Source: Streptomyces griseomycini
Lineage (GTDB): Bacteria > Actinomycetota > Actinomycetes > Streptomycetales > Streptomycetaceae
NCBI RefSeq assembly: GCF_014203535.1
Contig: NZ_JACHJI010000002.1
Coordinates: forward strand, 749,042-813,041
DNA: 64,000 nucleotides
Direction of reading: 5' to 3'
In this document: positions 7,847 to 17,444 of the stretch, piece after piece
How the letters are laid out: each line of letters opens with the position of its first letter
Position numbering within the stretch: position 1 is the stretch's first letter
Notes under the pieces: model-generated
The model's input: only the letters and a program-made list of their open reading frames with translations
Databases searched by the model: none
Told to the model about the DNA's origin: nothing
Translations under genes and position numbers: made by a program

Positions 7847-10800
7847 GAGTGACCCTTCCTCTGCTGGTTGGAAACGGGAGTGTTGAAGAGCACTCCCTTC
7901 TTCGTCACGGCCGTCATGTGAATGGCATCCGGTTTCAGTGCCGAGTTGTCGGGATAACTCAGCTGACCGGAGTAGAGAACCGGGTTGCCCGCCCTCAACT
8001 GCTTGACTATGCGGGACTCGCACCGCCGCATGCCGCTGGTGTTCATCTGCCGGTAGCCGGTGAACAGGTTCTCCGAACGCCACTCACCACCGTACTGGTC
8101 CGCGATGATGTGGGTCCGGTTGTAGGTGTAGAGGCCATTGGCATCCTGGGGGTTGGGGTTCGGGAAGCCGGCGACGTAGGGGTTCCCGTCGTCGTCCCGT
8201 CCCTGGTTCGGCTTCTTCAGGTCCTGCGGGCAGATCAGCGCGGTCGCGCCCTGCGGGCGGCCGTTGACCAGCGGCTGGTAGAAGAACCGATCCGACTTCG
8301 GCCGTGCGCAGAGGTTCTCGGAGGAGGTACCGCTGCCGCCTCCGGCCGAAGGGTCCGGCTGCGGAGAGGGCGAGAGGCCGGGGGCCGGCTGGTCCTCCCC
8401 GTTGGGGAAGAACTTGAAGTGGCCGCGGAGCTGCTCCGGGGTGAGCTTCAGGTCCTTCTGGGCACGCTGGTACATGTCGTCGACGTACTCCCGGTGCCCG
8501 GAGTCGCTGTCCGTGTCCGAGGTGGGGCGAGGTACGGCCCTGCTGAGGGCCTCCTTGATGAGCTCGCGCCACGGCGGCGGAGGCGGCGGGGGCGGGGGCC
8601 CCCACGGCTTGTTCGGGCCGACTCGGGGCAGATCCGCGCGCGGCTGCCACGGGTCGTTGCCGCCGCGTCCCGGGTCCTTGCCCCTGCCCTTGCCCGGGTT
8701 GCCGTTGCCGCCCCGGCAGCCGCTGCGGCAGCCGCTCGACGTGTCGGTCCTCGGGGCCGACGCCGCCAGCGACGCGGCGTAGGCGGCGAGTGCGGCGGCC
8801 GCCGACTTCCCCGACTGCGACAGCGAGTTGCCCCAGCCGGAGCTGTACCCGCCGGAGGAGGACGAACTGCCGCCCCAGCTCCAGCCCCAGTCCCAGGAGG
8901 AGCTGTCCCAGTTGTCGATCGCGACCTTGGTCGCGGCGCCCACCGCCACGGAGACGATGACGATCCCCGTGACCTCCATGACGCAGGCGTCCCAGAAGCA
9001 GTGCCCGCTCGGGTCCGTGTTGACCAGCGGGCTGCCGCCCGCGTAGCCGTACCGGTTGGCCCGGACCGACGGGACCGGATCCAGGGTCCAGGAGTCCCGG
9101 GAGGAGAAGCCGCCCGTCTCCGGGTCGTACCAGCGGGCGTGCATGTTGACCTGGCCGGTGGCCGGGTCGGTGTACTCGCCCTGGTAGCCCAGCGGCCCGG
9201 TGCTGCCCGAGGCCGCCGTCACCTTGCCGAAGGGCGAGTAGCCCGTCGAGCCGGCCACGGTGCCCGCGTCCGCCGTGAAGGCGCCGATGACGTCACCGTG
9301 CACGTCCGACAGCAGCGCGGTCGCGTTCGTGCCGTCCGCGTGTGCCGAGGACAGGGCCTCGCCCGACGGGTCACGGAAGACCGGGCCGGCTGCCGTGGCG
9401 ACCGGGTTGTTGGACCGGTCCGCGTACGTCAGCGTCGCGTCGCCCTGCCGCACCAGGCGGCCCAGTGCGTCGTACCCGTACGCCGTGCCGTCCGCCGACA
9501 CCATCCGGCCGTGCGCGTCGGAGGCGAACGCGTGGCTTCCGCCCGCGTCGCTGCTGCCGGTGCGGTTGCCCCGCGCCGCGTAGGTGTACGTCACGTCCCC
9601 GGCCGCCAGCAGGCGGTTGCGTGCGTCGTACGTGGCCGTGACGCCACCTGCGGACGTGCGGTTGCCCGCCGCGTCCCAGGTGTAGTCGGTGACCGTGCCG
9701 TCGGCGCCCGTCCAGCTGGTCAGGCGGCCCGTCCAGTCGTAGCCGTAGGACTGGGTGCCCGCGCCCGCGGTGCCGGTCGTCGTCTTCTCGACCAGGCGGG
9801 AGGCCTCGTCGTAGCCGTAGGCGACCGACGCCGTCGTCGTGCCGCCCGGTGCCTTCAGGGCGTCCGAGGTCGGACGGTCCAGGGCGTCGTAGCCCAGCGC
9901 GCGGGTCGCGCCGGTGCCGCCGTACGCCACCGACGTCAGGCGGGAGGCCTCGTCGTAGCCGTAGGTCAGCGTCGCCTTCGTCAGCGGGTCGGCCGCCGAC
10001 TTCAGGCGGCCGGAGTCGTCGTAGCCGAAGGCGGCCCGGCCCGCCGCGTCCGTGCGGGCGGTGAGGCGGCCCTCCGCGTCGTAGGCGAAGGACGCCGTGC
10101 CGGACGGGCCGTCGGACGACAGCAGGTTGCCTCGGTCGTCGTAGGTGTAGGTGTTCGTGCCGCCCGGCGCGCTCGCCGAGGTGAGGCGGCCCGCCGCGTC
10201 GTAGCCGAAGACGTCCGGCGCGGTCGCGGCCTCGGCGCCCGAACCGGTCGCCCGGAGCAGACGGCCCAGCGCGTCGAAGGTGCGCTCGACCGTCACGCCG
10301 CCCGGCTGGAACTCCTTCACCGGGAGCCCGGCCGCGTCGTACACCGTGGTCCAGGTGCGGTCCGCCGCGTCCGGGTGGGCCTGGGTCGAGGGCTCCACCA
10401 CCGACTCCGGGGCGCCACGGCTGGTGAAGCCGTACCAGGTGGTGTTGCCCCTGCCGTCGGTCAGGCGCGTGCGGTTGCCCGCCGCGTCGTAGCCGTACGT
10501 CGTCGTGATCGACGTGTCCGCGTCGACCGGCTCGACCAGCTTGGTCAGGCGGCCCAGCGCGTCGAACGTCTGCCGGACCGTGTGGCCGAGCGCGTCCGTG
10601 ACGGCGACCGGGTTGCCGTCCGCGTCGTAGGAGGAGGACGTGGTGCGCAGGACCGTGCCGGCGCCGTTCTCGTCCCGGACCCCGGTGGCGCGGCCCGCCA
10701 GGTCGTAGGCGGTGTGCGTGGTGCGGCCCTGCGGGGTCGTCACCGTCGTGGGCAGGCCCGTGGGGCCGTAGGCGTGGGTGGTGACGCCGCCGGCGGTGTC

Positions 10801-13800
10801 CGTGACGGTGAGCGGGTCGCCCGCCGCGTTGTACGTGCCGGAGGTGGTCAGGCCCGTCGGGCTCTTCGTCGCGCGCAGGTTGCCCGCGTCGTCGTAGGTG
10901 TACGTCGTGGTGAACGCGCCCTGAGCGGGACGGCGTTCGAGGACCGTCGAGGTCACCTGGCGGCCGAGGTCGTCGTACGTGGCCTCGGTGCGGGTCCCGG
11001 TCGGACCGGTGGCGGACAGCTGCTCGCCCAGCAGGTCGTAGGTGAACGTCGACACCGGGGCGGCGGCGCCGTCCCCGGGAGCCGGAAGCGTCGCCTTCGA
11101 CAGGTTGCCGAACTGGTCGTAGGTGTAGGACGTGGTCCGGCCCAGGGCGTCGGTCTCGCTCGCCAGGTTGCCTGCCGCGTCGTAGGCACGGGTGAGCTTG
11201 CCGGGCAGCGGGTCCGTGGCGCCGGGCGGGGTGTAGGACGGCAGCGTGGTGGCTGTCGCGCGGCCCGCGCGGTCGTACGTGGTGTGGGTGACGTGGCCGT
11301 TGGGGTCGCGGACGTCGGTCGTCTCGCCGAAGGCGTTGTAGCCGACGGTGGTGGTCGGGCGGACGTTCGCCGCCGGGGACTGCCGGGTCTCGGAGATCAC
11401 CGGGGCGTCGCGCGTGGCGACCAGGCGGCCGAGCGCGTCGTACGTGTGGTGCGTGGTGTACGCGGCCGGGTCGGAGCCGGTGGCGTTGCCGCGCGGAGAG
11501 GTCGTGGCCAGCACCAGGCCGCGGTCGTCGACCTCGTGGGTCGTGACCAGGTCGGTGGTGCCGTTCTCCACCGTCTGCCGGACCAGGTCGCCGCTGGTGT
11601 TCCGTTCGTAGGTGACCTTCTCGGTGCGGGTTCCGCCGGTGCCGGTGCGGGTCGCCGTGTGCACCGCGCCGCCCGCGTCGTAGGTGTAGGCGGTGCGGCG
11701 GGCCAGGCCGGAGGGGTCGAGGACCTCGGCGGCGGTGCGGCCCGCGGCGTCCACCTCGTAGGCGGTGGTGACCTTGCCGTTGCCGGTGGTCTCACGGACC
11801 AGGTGGCCGGCGGCGTCGTACGTGCGGTCGCTCAGCACCAGGTCGCGGGTGGAGCCGTCCGGGTCGTGGAAGCCGACCAGGATCTCCCGCGCCTTGAGAC
11901 CGTCGTCGTGGTACGTGTGGCGCGTGGTGCGGCCCATCGCGTCGGTGTGCTCGGCCAGGCGGCCGGCCGGGTCGTACGCGTAGGAGTCCAGGACGACGTC
12001 ACGGGCGGCGGAGGGGTCGTTGGGGTCGCCCGTGTAACCGGTCAGCGTGACCGTGGCGAGGGAGCCCAGCGCCGTGTACGTGTACCGGAACGTCCGGTCG
12101 CCCGGCAGGGTGCGGCTGGTCTGACGGCCGTAGGCGTCGTAGGCGTAGGTCTCCTCGCCGCCCTCGGGGTCGGTGAGCGAGGCCAGGTGGCCGTGGGTGT
12201 CGTAGGCGCGCTTCGTGGTGCGGGTGGCGTCGCCGCCGAGGAGGTCGGCGACGGACTCCGTCAGCACCCTGCCGTCGCCGTCGTACGTGTACGTGGTGCG
12301 CGCCCGGTGGTCCGTGCCCGTGACCTCGTTCGTGGTGACCGGGCCGGTGACCGTCAGCGGGCGGGACTCGCCGTCGTACGTGGTGGTCGTCGTGACGCCG
12401 TCGGGGTGCGCGTCGGAGATCACCGTGCTGCCGGTCTCACGGCCGAGCGCGTCGTAGGTGTACTCGGTGACGACGCCCCTGGGGTCGGTGACCTTCGCCA
12501 GGTCGCCGGCCGCCGTGTAGGCGCGCCGGGTGACCGCGCCGCGCGCGTCGGTGCTGGTGGCGAGCAGGCCCGCCGGGGTCGTGCCGCCGCCGGTGGCGGG
12601 CTCGGTGCCGTCGGTGAAGGTGAAGGACTCGGTGCCGGCCGGCGTGGTGGTGGAGGTCCGGTCGCCGAAGGTGTTGTAGCCGTGGGACGTCTTGTGGGTG
12701 TCGTCGGTCGCGCTCGCCGAGCGGGCGTCGCGTACGGCGGTGAGTTGGTCGTTGCGCGGGTCGAGCGGGTCGTCGGGGTTGTGGAAGTAGCTGGAGTACG
12801 AGGTGTGGCAGGTGCTCTCGTCGCCGGTCTCGCGGCAGGTGGTCTGCGAGATGCGGTTGCCGCGCTCGTCGTTGCCGAACCGGGTGACGGAACCGTCGGG
12901 GCCGGTGGTGGCCGCGAGGTAGCCGCCGGTGTCGTAGGCGAAGCGCGCGGTGTGGCCGGCCGTGTCGGTCTGGGCGGTCAGCCGGTTGCCCTGCAGCGGG
13001 TCGTAGGTGTAGCCGGACGTTCGGTCGTCGGGGTCGGTGACCGTGACGGTGAGGGCCGGGGCCCCGTCGACGGCCTGCTGGTCGTCGGTGGCGGGCTGGT
13101 CCTCGGTGCCGGTGGCCCTCGGGCTCGACAGGCGGTACGTGCCGCCGTTGGCGTCCGTGTAGGACGACACGCGGTCGTGCACGGTGTCGTAGGCGACCTC
13201 GGCGTGCACCCGGCCGCTCGACCGGGTCACCTTGGTGAGCTGCTGGGCGACCTGCGCGGAGGCGTGGTGCTCGGCGACGGTGCGGGCGCCGAGGGGGCGG
13301 GAGTAGACCGCGGCCTCGTCGATGTCGCCGGCGAAGTGGCCGACGGTGCCGGTGGTGGCGGGCCAGTTGTTCCAGTAACCGGCACCGAGGTAGACGAAGC
13401 GCTGGTCGTACTGGGTGATCTCGCCGCTGAGACTGCCGGCCCTCTTGCCGTCCAGGTACAGCGTCTGGGTGTTGCCGGCGGCGGTCAGCGCCGCGTGGTG
13501 CCAGGCGCCGTCGTCGACGGCGGCGGCGGAGGTGATGGGCGCGTCGGCGCCGTTCCAGAACTCGCCGCGCAGCTTGCCGTCGGTGCCGACGTACAGGGCC
13601 GGGGTGTACTTGCCGGTGGTGGCCTCCTCCAGCGTGTGGTCCTGGTAGCTGAGGAGGACACCGCTGCCGGTGGTGCGGAACCACAGCTCGGCGGTCAGGT
13701 ACGGGGTGTCGGAGACCAGCTGGTCCGGCAACTGCACGTAGGACGTGGTGCCGTTGAAGGTCGCCGCCGTGTCGGGGCTGCCCGCGAGCGCGCCGGGCGC

Positions 13801-16800
13801 GCCGAGCTGGACGTCGCGGTAGGTGCCGGCGTGCTCCTCGCGGCTCAGCGGGAGGTCGTCGGCCGCGTCGGTGGCGCCGTCCTTCTCGTCCAGGCGCCAG
13901 TAGGAGAACGGGCCGGCGTCGTGCACGACCGTGCGGTGGTGGGAGCCGTCGCCGTAGCCGTAGGCGGTGCAGGCGCCGAGCTCGTCCTCGGGACCGCACA
14001 CGAGGGTGAGCCGGTCACCGGCGTAGGTGTACGTCCAGGTCAGCGGGTCGGCGCCGGTCTTCGGCGGGTCGGTGCTGACCTTCGTGACGTGGCCGCCGGA
14101 CCAGGTCAGGTGCAGGGCGCGGCCGCCGGTGGCGGTGACCTCGGTCAGATCGCCGGCCGTGTCGTAGGTGAGGGTCTGGGTGCGGTCGCGGTAGTCGGTG
14201 GCCTCGGTGAGCCGGCCGTCCGCGTCGAAGACGTAGGTGGTCTGTTCCTTGTCGGTCAGCTTCCAGCCGCCGCCGCTGACGGCGGTCAGGGTGGAGAAGC
14301 TGCCGTACGGGGGCGCGTAGCTGCCGTCGGGGTTCTTCCCGAAGCGGACCTGGCGGCCCTCGGGCAGGGTGGCGACGACGTTGCCGGTGCCGTCGCCGTC
14401 CGGCGTGATCCGCATGTCGTAGCGGGTGGACCAGCCGGCGCCGAAGGCGTTGTCGGAGCGCGGGTCGCGGCTGTTGTAGGTGCGGGTGACGGTCAGGCCG
14501 GGGCCGACCGCGGCCACGGTCGCGTCGGTGTCGGTGGTGGTGTAGTTGCCGATGCCGGGGTCGACCTCGCGGCCGTCGGCGGCCGGGCCCCGGCCGCCCA
14601 GGTGGGAGGTGATCGCGGGCTGCTCGACGGCCGTGGTGACCGTGTAGAAGGGGCTCAGCGGGGCCGACAGGCCGTTCTCGCGCGCCTTGACGCGCCAGAG
14701 GTACTGCTTGCCCCAGGTGAGCTTTCCGGCGGGCACGTTCCAGGTGCGCTTGGTCAGCCAGCCGGAGTTGACGCAGTCCACGGGTGCTTCGGGGGTGCCC
14801 GCGCAGATCTCGAACCAGTGCTCGATCGACGCTCCGGACGGGTAGTGGTCGATGGTCTCCGTGTCCGCGAACAGTGCCGGGGTCAGGCTGCCGACCTGGC
14901 CGCCCGGGCTCGGGTACACGGCCGTGATGCGCGGACCGATGTCCTGGGAGGTGATGTTCACGGTGGCGGGCGGCACGCCCTCGCTGCCGAACCACTTCTG
15001 GTCGCGCAGCCGCTGCAGCTCGAAGTTGACCTTGTACGTGCCCGGCGGCAGCGGGGGTACGCGGGCGCCGAGCGTGGTGTCGTCCCCCGGGGTGATGCGC
15101 TCGTTGAGGCGGGTGAAGGCCACCTGGTCCATCAGCGCGCCGGTGCTCTGGTTCCTGACGCGGGCGCCGAGACGGACCTCGTTCCAGCCCAGCGGCTCCC
15201 AGGTGAAGTCACCGAGGTTCTTGACGTTGACGCTCACCTCACCGCTCTGGCCGCCGGTCACCGGGGCGCTCTGGGAGCCGACGGTGTACTTCGCACCCCA
15301 GCCGCTGTGGGTGACGGCCAGGTACGGCTTGCTGGCGGAGTTGGCGCTGCCGAACCGCTTCCAGGGGCCCGAGGTGTCGAAGTCGGCCCACAGGGCGAGG
15401 CCGTGGTTGGCCTTCGAACCGTCGACCCAGCCCTGGACCAGCTCGACGCCCTTGCGGTCCAGGTCGATGACGCGCCACTTGGAGCCGCCGCAGTCCACGC
15501 CGTAGGCGAAGGAGTCGTCGGCGATCAGGTGGTCGAAGCTCGCCGGGCGGTTGTTCCAGGTGACCGTGGTGGAGCTCCACGAGCCGGTGACCTGGTGGAC
15601 CGTCATCCTCTGGGCACTGCAGCTGGAGGACCAGACGTTGAACAGGCCGAGGTCGACGTCATGGATGTAACGATTCTTCAGCTGGCTGGTGACGTGGTCG
15701 AACTTCAGGTAGCTGATGGCCCGGTTGGTGCCGCCGTCGTAGCTGCCGACCTTCAGTTCGTCGTCGCCGGCGAAGTTGCCGTCGGGCCAGGTGTTCTGGA
15801 CGAAGGAGTCCCCGTTGTCGTCGATGTCGTCGACGCTGGGGTCGACGCGTACGGGGTAGACCCGGTCGGGCGAGTCCAGCCAGGCCTCGTCGAGCACGAC
15901 CTTCAGCGACCAGCGCCCGTCGCTCTCCACCAGCCGGTAGTCGACGTCGCCCGACAGGGCGGGGCCGCCGGTCCTCGGGTCGTGGGCGGAGTCCTCCATC
16001 CACCCCTTGGATATGACGGCCTGGACCTCGCCCTCCGCGTCCTTCAGCAGGACGGCGCCGTGCGCGTCGAGCGACGGGGTGAGCCCGTCGAGGTGCAGCG
16101 GGAAGGTCCACTCGCGGGGGGCGTCCGGTGAGTTGAGGACGATGGTCTCCTTGACCGCGCCGTGCGCGGCCTCCAGGACGATGTCGGAGTCGCGGCGGAC
16201 GTCCTCGTAGTGCGCGGCGTCCTCGCGCACCTCTGCCGCGGCGCCGGCGGCCCCGGACAGGCCGAAGCCGACCTCGTGGCGGCCGTCGTCGACCTCCAGG
16301 GTGGCCAGGGCGGGGTCGTCACCGCGGGTGGCCAGGGTGAGTCCGGTGTCGTCGGCGGCGGCGGCGAGCCGGTCGCCGCCGGTCTGCCCGGTGCGCGGAG
16401 CGCCCTCGGTCCCGTCGGCGGGGACGAGCGAGGTGTCGATCTCCCGCCAGGTGCCGTCCGTGCCCCGGTAGTGCACCTGCTCGGTGTAGACGCGGGTGGT
16501 GCGGGTGCCGTCGGGGTTGCGGAACTCCTTGGAGGCGGCGGTGCGCTCGCCGGTCTCCTCGACGCTGCGCCCGGGGTCGTACCCGGCGGGGTCCCGCTGG
16601 TCACCGGCCTCGGTCCGGGGCTTCGGCGCGGATGCGGCGGTCTTCGGTTCGACCGGGGCGAAGGCGGTACCGGGGTCGTGCAGGGGCAGGGCCCCGCGGG
16701 CCGCCGTCAGGTCCGCGGGGTCGGCCGTGCCGCGGCCGTTCGCGTCGGTGCGCCCGAAGCCGACCGCGTGCTCCCGGCCGGCCGCCGTGCCGGTGCGCTG

Positions 16801-16995
16801 CTCGGGCGGATCGGCCTCGGACCAGGGCGCGGCCGAAGCTGACCGCACGAACGGCGTCAGCGCGGGCGGCGGCAGCAGGGTGGCGCCCAGTGCCAACAGC
16901 ACGCTGCCGGACGTCAGGGCTGCCGCCCGCGCGGGGCGCCCGGAACGACGGCGCCGGAGACCCACGAGGGAGCGGAGGCGGGGGCGGCTGGGCAC
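7840..16995 (-). CDS. Secreted RHS/YD-repeat polymorphic toxin with C-terminal nuclease tip
   Basis: About 3,051 residues from GTG 16995, chosen because GAGGAG stands 4 bases before it; a longer frame starts at 17109. Order: basic N-terminus and signal/anchor segment (SGSVLLALGATLLPPPAL); DNRLRE-type adhesin domain (about 380-480); LamG-like domain (about 1020-1220); dozens of YD repeats (YDAAGRL and the like); RHS core end (ARWYDPETGGFSSRDSW, about 2600) closing at NTDPSGH; then a Gly/Ser/Trp-rich and polyproline linker. The variable tip (about 2890-3051) carries YNRTHIIADQYGGEWRSENL and GYRQMN, matching the RGH-type motif of the DNA/RNA non-specific endonuclease family (EndoNS_2). The RHS barrel probably encloses and delivers the nuclease to rivals; the overlapping SUKH gene would protect self. 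Confidence 0.93.
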   Translation of the reverse strand: MPSRPRLRSLVGLRRRRSGRPARAAALTSGSVLLALGATLLPPPALTPFVRSASAAPWSEADPPEQRTGTAAGREHAVGFGRTDANGRGTADPADLTAARGALPLHDPGTAFAPVEPKTAASAPKPRTEAGDQRDPAGYDPGRSVEETGERTAASKEFRNPDGTRTTRVYTEQVHYRGTDGTWREIDTSLVPADGTEGAPRTGQTGGDRLAAAADDTGLTLATRGDDPALATLEVDDGRHEVGFGLSGAAGAAAEVREDAAHYEDVRRDSDIVLEAAHGAVKETIVLNSPDAPREWTFPLHLDGLTPSLDAHGAVLLKDAEGEVQAVISKGWMEDSAHDPRTGGPALSGDVDYRLVESDGRWSLKVVLDEAWLDSPDRVYPVRVDPSVDDIDDNGDSFVQNTWPDGNFAGDDELKVGSYDGGTNRAISYLKFDHVTSQLKNRYIHDVDLGLFNVWSSSCSAQRMTVHQVTGSWSSTTVTWNNRPASFDHLIADDSFAYGVDCGGSKWRVIDLDRKGVELVQGWVDGSKANHGLALWADFDTSGPWKRFGSANSASKPYLAVTHSGWGAKYTVGSQSAPVTGGQSGEVSVNVKNLGDFTWEPLGWNEVRLGARVRNQSTGALMDQVAFTRLNERITPGDDTTLGARVPPLPPGTYKVNFELQRLRDQKWFGSEGVPPATVNITSQDIGPRITAVYPSPGGQVGSLTPALFADTETIDHYPSGASIEHWFEICAGTPEAPVDCVNSGWLTKRTWNVPAGKLTWGKQYLWRVKARENGLSAPLSPFYTVTTAVEQPAITSHLGGRGPAADGREVDPGIGNYTTTDTDATVAAVGPGLTVTRTYNSRDPRSDNAFGAGWSTRYDMRITPDGDGTGNVVATLPEGRQVRFGKNPDGSYAPPYGSFSTLTAVSGGGWKLTDKEQTTYVFDADGRLTEATDYRDRTQTLTYDTAGDLTEVTATGGRALHLTWSGGHVTKVSTDPPKTGADPLTWTYTYAGDRLTLVCGPEDELGACTAYGYGDGSHHRTVVHDAGPFSYWRLDEKDGATDAADDLPLSREEHAGTYRDVQLGAPGALAGSPDTAATFNGTTSYVQLPDQLVSDTPYLTAELWFRTTGSGVLLSYQDHTLEEATTGKYTPALYVGTDGKLRGEFWNGADAPITSAAAVDDGAWHHAALTAAGNTQTLYLDGKRAGSLSGEITQYDQRFVYLGAGYWNNWPATTGTVGHFAGDIDEAAVYSRPLGARTVAEHHASAQVAQQLTKVTRSSGRVHAEVAYDTVHDRVSSYTDANGGTYRLSSPRATGTEDQPATDDQQAVDGAPALTVTVTDPDDRTSGYTYDPLQGNRLTAQTDTAGHTARFAYDTGGYLAATTGPDGSVTRFGNDERGNRISQTTCRETGDESTCHTSYSSYFHNPDDPLDPRNDQLTAVRDARSASATDDTHKTSHGYNTFGDRTSTTTPAGTESFTFTDGTEPATGGGTTPAGLLATSTDARGAVTRRAYTAAGDLAKVTDPRGVVTEYTYDALGRETGSTVISDAHPDGVTTTTTYDGESRPLTVTGPVTTNEVTGTDHRARTTYTYDGDGRVLTESVADLLGGDATRTTKRAYDTHGHLASLTDPEGGEETYAYDAYGRQTSRTLPGDRTFRYTYTALGSLATVTLTGYTGDPNDPSAARDVVLDSYAYDPAGRLAEHTDAMGRTTRHTYHDDGLKAREILVGFHDPDGSTRDLVLSDRTYDAAGHLVRETTGNGKVTTAYEVDAAGRTAAEVLDPSGLARRTAYTYDAGGAVHTATRTGTGGTRTEKVTYERNTSGDLVRQTVENGTTDLVTTHEVDDRGLVLATTSPRGNATGSDPAAYTTHHTYDALGRLVATRDAPVISETRQSPAANVRPTTTVGYNAFGETTDVRDPNGHVTHTTYDRAGRATATTLPSYTPPGATDPLPGKLTRAYDAAGNLASETDALGRTTSYTYDQFGNLSKATLPAPGDGAAAPVSTFTYDLLGEQLSATGPTGTRTEATYDDLGRQVTSTVLERRPAQGAFTTTYTYDDAGNLRATKSPTGLTTSGTYNAAGDPLTVTDTAGGVTTHAYGPTGLPTTVTTPQGRTTHTAYDLAGRATGVRDENGAGTVLRTTSSSYDADGNPVAVTDALGHTVRQTFDALGRLTKLVEPVDADTSITTTYGYDAAGNRTRLTDGRGNTTWYGFTSRGAPESVVEPSTQAHPDAADRTWTTVYDAAGLPVKEFQPGGVTVERTFDALGRLLRATGSGAEAATAPDVFGYDAAGRLTSASAPGGTNTYTYDDRGNLLSSDGPSGTASFAYDAEGRLTARTDAAGRAAFGYDDSGRLKSAADPLTKATLTYGYDEASRLTSVAYGGTGATRALGYDALDRPTSDALKAPGGTTTASVAYGYDEASRLVEKTTTGTAGAGTQSYGYDWTGRLTSWTGADGTVTDYTWDAAGNRTSAGGVTATYDARNRLLAAGDVTYTYAARGNRTGSSDAGGSHAFASDAHGRMVSADGTAYGYDALGRLVRQGDATLTYADRSNNPVATAAGPVFRDPSGEALSSAHADGTNATALLSDVHGDVIGAFTADAGTVAGSTGYSPFGKVTAASGSTGPLGYQGEYTDPATGQVNMHARWYDPETGGFSSRDSWTLDPVPSVRANRYGYAGGSPLVNTDPSGHCFWDACVMEVTGIVIVSVAVGAATKVAIDNWDSSSWDWGWSWGGSSSSSGGYSSGWGNSLSQSGKSAAAALAAYAASLAASAPRTDTSSGCRSGCRGGNGNPGKGRGKDPGRGGNDPWQPRADLPRVGPNKPWGPPPPPPPPPWRELIKEALSRAVPRPTSDTDSDSGHREYVDDMYQRAQKDLKLTPEQLRGHFKFFPNGEDQPAPGLSPSPQPDPSAGGGSGTSSENLCARPKSDRFFYQPLVNGRPQGATALICPQDLKKPNQGRDDDGNPYVAGFPNPNPQDANGLYTYNRTHIIADQYGGEWRSENLFTGYRQMNTSGMRRCESRIVKQLRAGNPVLYSGQLSYPDNSALKPDAIHMTAVTKKGVLFNTPVSNQQRKGHSC

Positions 16996-17444
16996 GGAAC
17001 TCCTCGAAACCACAAGGCCGATCGCCCGCACGCGGGGGCGATCGGCCGGAAGCAGGGGGGGACCGGGCGCACTCGTCACCGGAAGGGGAGACACCCGGGC
17101 GGCGTACACGCTAGACGATCGGACGCCGCTCGAACCGTGCCCATGACAACGGATTTATAACTACATTTACTGTCTTGCCCGCCCCTCACGGACCCGTCAC
17201 AGGTCCTCCAGCCAGCCCGCTACCCCCACTGACCTGCAGCAAACCTTTTCAGCCAGCCGCCGGACGACCGATCGGCCGCACGGAAGACCGTGATCGATTC
17301 GAGACGATCACCTGGATAACCTGCGGCGTCATCACACGGACCGGCTGCCTCCCACAGTGGCCGACTCGCCCCGCGACGGGATCCCGACAGCGAAATCCCG
17401 CCATGGGCAACCTCCGCACGCCCGCAGGAAAGTGAAAAGGGCTC
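16996..17444. other. Intergenic region between the divergent RHS and FG-GAP genes
   Basis: 449 bases without a convincing gene. It holds the divergent promoters. An A+T-rich island at 17,150-17,172 (reading TTATAAAT on the minus strand) is a plausible -10 region for the RHS gene. The plus-strand end has AGGAAAGTGAAAAGGG before the FG-GAP start. No strong inverted repeat was seen. Confidence 0.5.

Noticed and set aside
7750..16131. Very long plus-strand open frame opposite the RHS gene
   Set aside because: It is the antisense shadow of YD repeats in high G+C DNA. The Val/Gly/Arg-rich translation has no domain, while the minus strand shows clear RHS motifs.
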